Notes under the pieces: generated by a model
What the model was told of the DNA's origin: nothing
The model's database searches: none
The model's input: only the letters and a program-made list of their open reading frames with translations
Origin: Ascaphus truei
Lineage: Eukaryota; Chordata; Amphibia; Anura; Ascaphidae
NCBI GenBank assembly: GCA_036426205.1
Contig: CM071569.1
Location: forward strand, 284,895,119 to 284,959,118
DNA: 64,000 nucleotides
Direction: 5' to 3'
Translations under genes and position numbers: made by a program
In this document: piece by piece, positions 23,870 through 33,439 of the stretch
Layout of the letters: the number at the start of each line of letters is the position of its first letter
How positions within the stretch are numbered: the first letter of the stretch is position 1

Positions 23870-25080
23870 TCATACCATAGTAGTTGAGTTGACCCCCCCC
23901 CCCCCCCCACCCCAATATTATTCCCATTAAATCCAATTGGAAGGCTTAGAAAACATGGCCTGCGGGTGATACAGACCGAGAGCCATAATGGTTCGCCAGA
24001 GGTAGAGGCAGAAGGGAAGGCGAAAGGCAGGTAGATGGGACAATTGGGGAAGGCATAAAGACTAGAAGAAGACCGGAGGTAGTAGGCCAGGGTGCAGACA
24101 ACAAGCTACAGTAGATCAGGGGGTGCTTAAGGCAACACAATAAAAATAATGGCGCCTTACCAGTGTGGGCTAAGCGTTCAGAACGGGAACATCATGGGGA
24201 CTCGTTTATTTCCACCACATTTGGATAGACGATCAGAAACTCTTTTGAGTCGCCCACTTCAAACTCAGACAGGAGAAAGGGAAGTACCATTGACACTTTG
24301 ACTTTGGGAACGGGCCTGAAGATGGGGTTCAACCCTCGAAACGTTGCCCCCCTTATTTTGTTTGCGCCCTCTTTTTTTTGTCTTCCCTTTTCCTTCACGT
24401 TCATGGGATTGTAAAACGATGGCCCCAGAACGGATTTTTTGAGGCCCGATGCCCTCGCTTGGCTGTATTTCACCTTGCGGTCGGGTTTCCTTGTTTTTTT
24501 TACCGTATGTCCTTTTTTTCTGTGTTTTTGGTTCATAGTATTACTGTTAGAGTCTCTATACATTTTGTGGTTTTTGGACTCACTTCTGTATATGGGGATT
24601 ACGGTTTTCCAGTAAATTATTCTTTTTTTTTTTTTTGCAACTGGCTTGTTTCTTTTCTTTAGTGCGGGGAACCTCACTTATGTTTCCACAATCAAAATAA
24701 TGGTTTTATACCAACCAGGAGTGGAAATTCAGGAGGCGGTAAAGCAATGTGCAGCCGAGAGCCTTGAACGAGTAGTCTGACAAGGGAACTCAATATGTGG
24801 TTGACTAGTTTTTCTACTCAGGTCAGTAGCCAGGACGGAAAAGCCTGAATATATTTACAGGCAGAGTGATCCAGCTGCAGTGAATTAGCTGAGCAGGGGA
24901 GTGAGAGAGCCTGGATTGGAGGACCTTCTCCGCATAACACACTCAGGCTTCCACCTTTTATACGAGTCTTAACGTTACAATAACCCGTGCACAAAAATAG
25001 TCAAAAGGAAACATAGTCTTCAATTGTATTGGCAACATGAAGAATGAGACTGGTTTCCCAAAAGTATGTTTCTGATATCA
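23870..25080. other. Intron, no gene seen; includes a CCTGAAGA...CGAAACG motif
   Basis: A C-run at 23894-23907. 24319-24354 has CCTGAAGATGGGGTTCAACC then CTCGAAACGTTGCCCC, a hammerhead-like core (see findings). A Lys/Arg-rich minus-strand ORF (24192-24677) has no domain and consists of A/T-run sequence. Confidence 0.45.
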
Positions 25081-25094
25081 CCAATAACATAGAG

Positions 25095-25340
25095 CAGGGT
25101 GCTCAACTCCAGTCCTGAAGCCGCCCCAACAGGTCAGGTTTTCAGGATATCTCTGCTTCAGCACAGGTGGCTCAGTCAGTCCCAGCTTCAGCACAGGTGG
25201 CTCAATCAGTCCCTCCTGCAACACAGGTGGCTCAATCAGAGGCTCAGTCTTTGACTGAGCCTCTGATTGAGCCACCTGTGCTGAAGCTGGGATATCCTGA
25301 AAACCTGACCTGTTGGGGGAGCTTGAGTTGAGCCACCCTG
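25095..25340. mobile_element. hAT-like foldback MITE with 8-bp target duplication
   Basis: Ends CAGGGTGCTCAACTC and GAGTTGAGCCACCCTG, flanked by ACATAGAG (25087-25094) and ACATAGGG (25341-25348), 7 of 8 identical. The interior is a hairpin of CAGCACAGGTGGCTCAATCA arms. Eight-base duplications and CAGGG termini fit hAT. Confidence 0.85.
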
Positions 25341-25749
25341 ACATAGGGGATCAAACTGAAATACCTGATTGCATTAACCGTTAAAAAATAAACCAACACA
25401 GCAGATAATTGTAATAATAACCCTTCGATCATCTTGACCTGCAATATCTCCTTATTAGAAGGCTCTACTACACCTTTCAAAGTTAAGTTAATCATTTCTA
25501 TTAATGATTTGCATACAATAAAACAATTAAGTGCCTCCTTGTTACAGGGAAATGTACTTTTAGACCTCTGGGACAAAAATACTTGGCCAAAAGATAAAAG
25601 ATGGCTGCCGCGGTCAGCCTCAATATGATGCCCGGTATCAAGGTTTCATGTCATCAGAAGATACCACAAGATACCGGGGATACCCTGCGGATCAGCTCTG
25701 GGGGACCCATCCGGGAATCAATAATGTGAAAAATTCATTTTTGGGAGTG

Positions 25750-26122
25750 ATGCTACTTTAAAGGAGCAATTTTTTGTTTTAACATAGGTTTGACACAGGG
25801 GGAACCCCATCAATTTCAGCTTTGGGGACCCCCTGCTTCCCGAGATACAGTCCTCCAAAGCGGGTGCCGGAATCTCGACCAAGTGCAAAGCTCCCGCGTC
25901 ACATGGGCCAATAGGAAACCGCACCGGGTGATGTCACGGTTTTCTATTGGCTTTGAAACTCCCACATAACGTAATCCCTGCTAGCAGAGCAGCTACCGGC
26001 ACCCAATACGCGGGTATCTCCGGAAGCAGGGGGTCCCGGAGCTGAAATTAATGGGGTTCAGCTCCAGAGACCCACTGCTTCATTCCTATAGTAACAAAAA
26101 TAATCACATGCTTGGATTGCCT
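25750..26122. mobile_element. MITE of the GGGACCCCCTGCTTC family
   Basis: Inverted inner arms: GGGGAACCCCATCAATTTCAGC against GCTGAAATTAATGGGGTTCAGC. Outer arms: CTTTAAAGGAGCAATTTTT against the CTTGGATTGCCTC end at 26111. The neighbouring TAGGGTT element is inserted at its right end. Confidence 0.65.
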
Positions 26123-26128
26123 CATAAG

Positions 26129-26514
26129 TAGGGTTGCCAGAGAGCTTCTCCAAAAATACTGGACACTATGGTAAAAGGTGTAACACGCTTGGGACACACA
26201 CTTCTCCGCTCCAAGCTGTTTCCTCCTCTCCTTTGCCCCAACCCAGGCTCCAAACACCTCCTCTTGATTGGCTGCATTACTCAACAGCAGCCAATCAGGA
26301 TGGAAGAAACTGTCCAGCCCCCTAGAAACCGCCCTGCCCTCTCCCTGCTCGGGGAAATCTCGCGGCCCCCCCAAGCCGATCAGGTCACTATGTCCAGAGA
26401 GGTAATACTAGTATACACATACAGTACATGTCCTGTATTACCTCTAATTTTTTACTGGACAGAGTGTCCAAATACAGGACAGTCCGGTTCAATACTGGAC
26501 ACCTAGTAACCCTA
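26129..26514 (+). mobile_element. Non-autonomous DNA element, TAGGGTT ends
   Basis: 386 bp with TAGGGTT/AACCCTA ends and CATAAG duplicated at 26123-26128 and 26515-26520. It contains TACTGGACAC at both sides and the segment CCAGAGAGGTAATACTAGTA that corresponds to one unit of the 33-bp array at 3226-4612. Confidence 0.78.
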
Positions 26515-26519
26515 CATAA

Positions 26520-27300
26520 GGCATGGGATAGACACTGCAGGGACAATGGCTGGTTTTCCTCTTCTTAAAACGTACAATTCTGCAGTATAAAAATAAGTGA
26601 ATATAACAATGCACATCAAACGTCTGAGGAAAATAAATAAATAATAATAGAAACAATGAATAAAATATATACATATATATATCTTCTTCTAGTATTTACT
26701 GTTACTGACTCTCTATCCCCTACTGCCTTCTAATACCTATCAGAACACAAAGAGAAAGGCGTCTGTAAAGCACTGCAATGCATCAGCTCGCTCAGCTCCC
26801 AAAGAGATGTTTAATGGCTGTTTTATTGGCAAAACACAGTGTTTGTCTGCGTGCTTTTCTCTCCCAGCTCTTGAAATATTTGCAGAACAGTTGACATATA
26901 TATATATAAACTATCAGAATAAACTATCGCAACTGGACTAACACAGCTATTTTCTGCTTTATATATATAAAATAGCTGTGTTAGTCCAGTTGCGATAGTT
27001 TATTTATTCTGCCACTATATTATAAATATATAAAAGCAGAAAATAGCCTGTTAGTCCAGTTGCGATAGTTTATTCTGCACTATATATATATATATATATA
27101 TTGAAAGGAAATGGAAAAAGATGTGTGGGGTTAACCCTTTCATAGCATCCCATTTGTTTTGAGTGATAGGATTTTTATCTTTCTGTGCACTGAGATAGTA
27201 CCGATCAGGGCACTACCAATAAATTAGAGTTTCAGGGGGACAGTGGACAGCCACTTTAGTGCCGTGCTAAAAACAGCCACCTCCACTGATCGAATTCCGC
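26520..27300. other. Intron with A/T-rich repeats; no gene
   Basis: 26915-27080 holds three copies of AACTATCGCAACTGGACTAA or its complement, two of them facing each other around a TATATATATAAAATAG core. (TA)n at 27083-27102. No coding signal. Confidence 0.6.
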
Positions 27301-27455
27301 CTTCAAGACCCTCCCAACAAGTCAGGGTTTGAGGATATCCCTGCTTCAGCACAGGTGGCTCAATCAGTGGCTCGGTCTTTGGCTGAACCACTGATTGAGC
27401 CACCTGTGCTGAAGCAGGGATAGCCTCAAAACCTGACCTGTTGAGTGGTCTTGAG
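27301..27455. mobile_element. hAT-like foldback MITE
   Basis: Near-perfect hairpin: CCCTGCTTCAGCACAGGTGG...CAGTGGCTCGG against its complement, with outer TTCAAGACC/GGTCTTGAG arms. It lies about 270 bp downstream (gene sense) of the HADGSIKFWD exon. Confidence 0.82.
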
Positions 27456-27722
27456 AACCCTTGCATTTAACCCTTACCGCCAAATGGGCCCCCAGTGAAT
27501 TACCCCGCAATTACTTTGCAGGCTTCTCATCAGCCAGGCGGATAAATGATCAGCATGTAACGTGCAACATTACCGGGTTAAACGCCTTTACCGTCCATGA
27601 AGCCAAAGGAGCCAGCAGCACCGACGGTTTTAATGGGAGCCTTTCCCACAAGGGAAAGGGACGTGCTTGGTCAAAGGGACAATTAACACTATAAAAGAAC
27701 AAATAGAAGCATGCAAACTTAC

Positions 27723-27763
27723 TGGCAGAGGCATCCCAAAACTTGATCGAGCCGTCAGCGTGC
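27723..27763 (-). CDS. STXBP5L: STXBP5L micro-exon HADGSIKFWDASA
   Basis: A 41-bp exon: G, then 13 codons HADGSIKFWDASA, then A. This is the WD-repeat signature of tomosyn (HADGS.KFWDASA). The acceptor is TTGTAG (27769-27764) and the donor is GTAAGT (27722-27717). It joins in phase on both sides: GG+G upstream and A+TA (Ile) downstream. The flanking introns are 12.3 and 13.8 kb. Confidence 0.94.
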
Positions 27764-28852
27764 CTACAAAACACAATGCACAGGTTAGCAACTCAGGTAA
27801 AATACTTTTATTGTTCCCCTATGTTGCAATAATTTTTTTTTTCACTTTATTCAATTTTTTGCGACCAGGGTTTATTATTCATTCACTTTGGATCCTGTTT
27901 GGCTTAGGAGTGCCCTGGGGACTGTTTTTTCTATTCAACTATCTTTCCAGCTCTCATTCTTTCTTAATAAAAACACCAACCAGCAGTGAGATTTTTATTT
28001 GTGATTAATACACGGAAAATATGCCCGGTCCAGACGAGAAGACGTTTAGCGAAGGTCTGAGGACAATGGGCCATGTGTGCTAAGCAATGATATCCCAGCG
28101 GACACCCTTACAGTTACAGCCCCGTTCGAGTGAATGTGCCCTAAGGGGACTTCAAGTGCTAAACAGGGTCTTGTGGAATAGCTCCGCTTAGGAGACATGG
28201 GCCAATATCACTGACAATAATGAAAGAATGAAAGGAAGATATCGGTCAATCACAATTCCACGTGGAAGGGGGCGGTTCATTTACATCACAGAAGAAACAT
28301 TTGGCACATACATTTATTCCGTGTACATCGCTTCTTAGTCAACACGAAAACATTAACATCGGGCTGTTTTCAGCTTTGTGCGGTTGAAACCTATCCCAGC
28401 TTCACACTGCCGAGCCGGTATAACCAGCCTCACACTGACGAGACCCAAATGGGCTGTCTGTGAGTAGGTTACTGCTCTGCACTTCTTTAACCCAGAAAGT
28501 GCTGACAAAGCTGTGTAATACGGCAGGAATACGCTTGTAGGGGTCTGTAACAGGGGACTTATCCCTATTCATAAATGTGCCTCTAATCCAGCAGTGTGGT
28601 GGTTAACTGCTAGTAGGCAATTAACTAACACCACCTGGCTGATTGCAGGTGGTAGAAAAAGCTTAGGAGACACATCCATTTTGTGTTCTCCTTCCCCCCC
28701 TTTTCTGATACAAACCAGCTAGTTTAATACCAATTCTAATATTACTGTACATCAGTTCAAAATTGTACTTTCAGTATTCATGTATTTTGTTTGTAATAAT
28801 ACTTATAATGCTTTAGAATTACCATACAAATTTCCATCCCCACCTCATTTTA

Positions 28853-28933
28853 TTTATTTATTTTTAAAAAGTTATACCAGGTAATACATTGAGAGTTACC
28901 TCTTGTTTTCAAGTATGTCTTGGGCACAGAGGT
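28853..28933 (-). mobile_element. L2-like LINE 3' tip
   Basis: TTTATTTATTTATTTTTAAA followed by CCAGGTAATACATTGAGAGT and CTTGTTTTCAAGTATGTC is the reverse complement of the L2-like tail seen at 53620-53712. Confidence 0.8.
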
Positions 28934-29467
28934 ATGATTATGGTGCAAGCATCATTGGAGGCGGAGCTTCGATACCAGGTGACTCTGTATGAGAGAGAGT
29001 CTGAGAAGGCTCAGAAACTGGAGCAAGAGCTGGAGAGACAGAGAGACTGTTCCATTCCCTTGAGTCAGTACACCAAGGAGAAAACAGACGCAGCGGCAAC
29101 CTTGACGACAAAAATTACAGAGCTCCAGAATATGAAGGAGACACTGATACAGACTCAGAGAAAGCAAAGTGCGCAGATAAATTCCCTGAGAAGAGACTTG
29201 CAAGACGCACTCAAACAGATTGAGACTCTGCAGACCAGTAACTTACAGATTCCTCCAATACGGAAAAAGGTATTGGCTCTGCCCAAGCACCGGTATCCCA
29301 CAGTAACTAATGCCCGTGAGGACAAGGGTACAGTGAGAGTTGGGGACTCCACGCACCTTCAAAACAAGATTACGAAGTTTGAGCCACCTAAGAAAGCACT
29401 AGCCAAACCTACAGCTGTCCAACAAACAGAGGTAGGAGTGCAGAATCAAAGCCAGAAGAATCCTTAG
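28934..29467 (+). CDS. Coiled-coil ORF inside the LTR element (partial or decayed)
   Basis: From the ATG at 28934 an open frame of about 177 codons is rich in Glu, Lys, Gln and Leu with heptad-like spacing, for example ERESEKAQKLEQELERQRD and TKITELQNMKETLIQTQRKQ. It ends in a basic Pro/Lys segment (PPKKALAKPTAV). A longer ORF starts at 28889 but its first residues come from the adjacent LINE fragment. After the stop at 29467, related Glu-rich sequence continues in another frame to about 29900. The position between LTRs suggests a gag-like or captured host coiled-coil gene; I recognise no specific family. Confidence 0.5.
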   Translation: MIMVQASLEAELRYQVTLYERESEKAQKLEQELERQRDCSIPLSQYTKEKTDAAATLTTKITELQNMKETLIQTQRKQSAQINSLRRDLQDALKQIETLQTSNLQIPPIRKKVLALPKHRYPTVTNAREDKGTVRVGDSTHLQNKITKFEPPKKALAKPTAVQQTEVGVQNQSQKNP

Positions 29468-30759
29468 CTGAGGAAGCTGAAAAGATAGGACGTTCTCTGG
29501 AAAGGGAGGTGGAGGTGCAACTCAGTCCCAAAGAAGCTGAACTGGCGACTCCGTTGTGTGGAGGAGGTGCAGAAAGACCGCTTCAAGAGTGGAAAACTCT
29601 AAGGGCTAGTCCTAACTGCTCTACAACTGTTGCCATACAGTTTGTCTACAAAAAGAGGAGTGGCCGACGCAACGGAAATCTCATGACCGCGCACTCGGTA
29701 AAAAGACTTTACTTGGAAAAAGTCTTCCTCGAGCGACTGAGGAGTGCTGATCTCAAGCACCTTCGGGAGGAGACAAAAATAAACTGGAGAAAGGGCTCCA
29801 ATCCCAGCAGGACAGAGGGTTCTCTTCCTCCATCCACTCTCATTCAAGTCACAGAAAGATCTCGAATGAGAGTGGAAGGATGGGCTTTGGCCGTGGTAAG
29901 CCCGAGCTTCCCACAAACAGGGGAGGTATGTAACAGGGGACTTATCCCTGTTCACAAATGTGCCTCTAATCCAGCAGTGTGGTGGTTAACTGCTGGTTGG
30001 CAATTAACTAACACCACCTGGCTGATTGCAGGTGGTAGAAAAAGCCTGCCTTTGAGACAGGAAGTGAGACTCCTTAGCTCACACCTGAGCTGAACTAGGA
30101 GACAGAGCAGAGATTCCTTAGTCCACAACTGGGCTGAACCAAGGAAGGACAGATGTCTTGAGCGACAAGCTGACCACAAGACAAAGGGGACAAGATTCTA
30201 AACTTGGAGCCTGACATTTCCTGTGCACACAAGGGTGCGGTTCCAAGAGAGCAGAGAAGCTTCCCCTACAGCAGCCCAGCTAACAGATAAGACTTTTCGT
30301 ATAAGACTATTATCTATGTCTATGTGTATTGATAAATGTCTCCATGATTTGGGGCTGGTAAATAGCTTAGCTAACCAACCCAGTCAGAGAGGGCTGAGCT
30401 ACATATGTAGATAGTCTCCAAAGCAGAGATAGGTTTTTTTGTTTGGCTTATTCTCTTATGTTGATTTTTGCTGTGTTTAAAGCGACAGGCACAATAAAGC
30501 CTTGTTTTTAATTTCACCGTAAAACAGTCTCCATTGTGTACCTCTGCACATGTCCTCCTACAGGGTCCCATGTTAAAATGGACTTGACGCAAAAGGTGAC
30601 TGTATGCTTATTTGCATGTCATTACCCAGGATCCCTGGCTGCAGTGGTAGCACTGTGTGCTAAGAGATAATGGGGAAGTGCAGGGCTGCAGACCTGTCTG
30701 AGACGTGTGAGTGTGCTAACACGCGGGATTTGTATTTGCAGTGCACTGTTCGGGGGAGG

Positions 30760-31027
30760 GTGTGCATCACTTTATTAATCACCATAACCTATATAACGTG
30801 TGTTTGGGAGATAAGAACGTTTCCTCTGTTAAGAGCCTCAGGATGGCAGCAGCATGTGTCAGGCTCCCAGTGCCGCGGGGGGGGGGCTCTCCCACTATCC
30901 CACCGGGCAAGAGAACGTCATATGAAGAACTTGCAGATCAGGCAGGAGGCTTTCTCCCCCGTCACCTCCAAGAAAGGTAAGAGCCACAGGGGCAACAGTA
31001 CAAGGGTGATTTAGACTTAAATATATA

Positions 31028-31059
<32 letters not shown>

Positions 31060-31797
31060 TTCTTATACTAGTCTGTTGCCTTGTTTATCGAGTACGGATA
31101 TCCCTGTTTGAGTTTCGCTTTGCAGACTGCATGTTTAACAGGGACTTTTGTTACACCTCTGTACAACTGTTGCTAGCATTGGACGAACATTGAAATGAAT
31201 GCAAATTGAAGCCTTCTGGAATTAACTTTCCTTATCTGTGCAAACCCCGGAACCTAATTAATCAGTCATAGACTGTATGAATAAACGCTGACCACAATAT
31301 CACATCTGGTCAGCCAGCGTAGTTACAGATACTACCCCTAAGGTTTTAGTCTCTGCACAGATACCTCAATCTGCCCAAGGGGAACTTCTCTTACCATGAG
31401 TTGATGGAAAGGACTCTTCCAATGGGAACATGGTGCCTGTGCATGGCCAGCTAGGAATATTGCAGGACTGGGCCTCCCACCTTCTTCTTCGCCATCTCTT
31501 CCTGCAAGGTCCCTCATCATGGCGCCACGACGTCGAATGGCATTGTGTTGCCATGACCATGGGATGTCACGTAACGTCCCGTGGTCATGGCACCGCGACA
31601 ACATTTGATGTCACAATGAGGGACCCTGCAGGAAGAGATAGCGAAGGAGAAGGTAAGAGAATTACAGAGGCCTCGAGCTCTCCACCGGCAACCAGTTTAA
31701 TTGTGGTGGGGGAGAGCCCGGGGCTTCTCTAACCGCGGGGCTCGAGGCATGTATCATTTCCTTCTGAAGGAGAGGTTGTATGATGTTATTGTGGTGA
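30760..31797. other. Intron, no gene seen
   Basis: An A/T dinucleotide tract at 31020-31062. 31490-31625 has inverted segments around GTTGCCATGACCATGGGATG and GTCCCGTGGTCATGGC, consistent with a diverged palindromic MITE. No exon found. Confidence 0.45.
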
Positions 31798-31805
31798 GCC
31801 TAGAA

Positions 31806-32086
31806 CAGGGGTGCGCAAACTGGGGGGCGCAAGATTTTTTTTGGGGGGGCGCGGCAGCTACAGAGGTCCCGCACTCTTCCCCAAGGCATTTAAATTAAAT
31901 GGCGGGGCACCGCGCGATTACCTTGATTCAGGTAATTCCGGTGATGCATCCAGTGACGCCGCGGGGTCACGTGGCGTCATATGACCCCACTGCATCATTT
32001 GACGCCGGCACAAAGGTAAGGGGGGGGCGCGAGCACTGGGGGAGAGCAGGCAGGAGGGCACAGCACCAAATGTTTGTGCACCCCTG
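31806..32086. mobile_element. hAT-like MITE
   Basis: 281 bp. Terminal inverted repeats CAGGGGTGCGCAAAC and GTTTGTGCACCCCTG (14 of 15), flanked by GCCTAGAA (31798-31805) and GCCTAGAG (32087-32094). CG-rich interior, no transposase. Confidence 0.88.
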
Positions 32087-32539
32087 GCCTAGAGAACGCC
32101 ATCACGGCAACAAAGCCCTGAGCCAGTCATCGGCCCACAATCCTGGGCTGAACATCCTCTATTCCTACAGATCCTGCAGGGACTTAGGCAGATTACTCAA
32201 TTAGGATTTCTCATTATTTCCCTGCAATTAGTGATGGGAAATTCTATCCATCTCATTATGTACGCGATTCAACCGTTCTCTCCCCGCCAGTATTTTATTT
32301 CTTAAGTGGAGTTTTTCCATTCCATTATCTGTAAGAACTCTGCGGCTAAAGATTGAGATCGGAGTTGAATATTCATCCTGACTAACCTTGGGGAAAGCAG
32401 ATTACAGTATTTCAAATGTCTTGTTAAGGCAGCAATATGGAGGTATTGAAAGGTCTTTGTGATACGTATTAAAGCTGCAGACCAACCAATATCCTACATG
32501 TGTTTTTTTTTTTTTAAATAAATCAGTTCTGTACTATGT

Positions 32540-32945
32540 GAAAACACTTGTAGCATTTAAAAAACAAACAAAAAAAACAACAACTCTGAATTACATTTTT
32601 AATGTATTATAATGTAACAAGCCTTTTTTGTTTCTATAGCAACCATTTATAGTCACGTCCCCTTTCTCTTCTGAAGCAAGCTCTATAACACACCCCTTTT
32701 TGAGCCCCGCCCTGTCTTTAGCAGCGCACCAATTGTATCTAGTGACTGCCTGGTCACATGATCTTCCCCACAGAACTTTATCATATTAATATGCACATGC
32801 ATTACACTGAATGCAGAATACTCCAATGCAGCCATTTAGTGAACCCCTGAGTCGAATCTTCGCTGATCGATCACAGGAGAACGGATTGATCGTCAACTTA
32901 GCTAATTACTTACCATTGTGTGAAACAAAACGCATCTTGGACAGC
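32540..32945 (+). repeat. Dispersed repeat R2, copy 2
   Basis: Inverted relative of 18590-18990, including CAGCCATTTAGTGAACCCCT and GTGACTGCCTGGTCACATGA. A/T-rich and non-coding. Confidence 0.7.
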
Positions 32946-33181
32946 TGCTTTAAAATGTCTATTGTACTACCACGCCCATTGTCGATACTATATTATATAC
33001 TAAATGTCATTTGTTCTTTCTATTATATGTAATAGAAAAATGAACATGTGACTTTTACCGTATCAGTGTGTTGCTGTAATAATTTAGTATTTTTGGCACA
33101 TGGGACAGGTATCACTGTATGAGATGTACCTCTGGCAAACAATGGAAAGACTTACTTTAACAGATGGACATTACTTTATGG

Positions 33182-33283
33182 ACATAGTTACATAGTTACA
33201 TAGTTACATAGTTACATAGTAGATGAGGTTGAAAAAAGACATAGGTCCATCAAGTTCAACCTATGCTAAATTTAGACATTCTT
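33182..33283 (-). mobile_element. CR1-type LINE 3' tip
   Basis: (ACATAGTT)n followed by ACATAGTAGATGAGGTTG and CATCAAGTTCAACCTATGCT. Only about 100 bp of the CR1 3' end. Confidence 0.85.
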
Positions 33284-33439
33284 CTTCTTCTTTAATTGTC
33301 CATCTATGTGCCAGAGACATCAAGCTGCGGTTACCTAAAAATGTGGTATTAACGCTCAAAAAAGGGCGAATTCTTTTTATTGTGCAATACATCAACTTTG
33401 CACCGCCAAAAATATCGCTTTTTTTACCGGATCCGTTTA

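Larger units (their letters stand above)
28546..30562 (+). mobile_element. Deleted LTR retroelement
   Basis: It begins TGTAACAGGGG and ends CCTCCTACA, with GGGTC target duplications at 28541-28545 and 30563-30567. The 3' LTR is 29929-30562, preceded by a purine tract (29913-29928) and containing AATAAA near 30492. The 5' LTR matches it for only about 115 bp (28546-28662) and then diverges or is deleted. An L2-like LINE fragment lies at 28853-28933. There are no pol or env domains, so the copy is non-autonomous. Confidence 0.85.
28430..30755 (+). repeat. Dispersed repeat R1, copy 3, split by an LTR element
   Basis: 28430-28545 and 30563-30755 are the two halves of one R1 copy; GGGTC is present at both break points. 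The intact copies at 8035 and 19510 show the uninterrupted order. Confidence 0.8.

Noticed and set aside
24192..24677. 161-codon Lys/Arg-rich minus-strand ORF
   Set aside because: Composition follows T-rich plus-strand sequence. No domain, and it overlaps a mobile-element-type motif.
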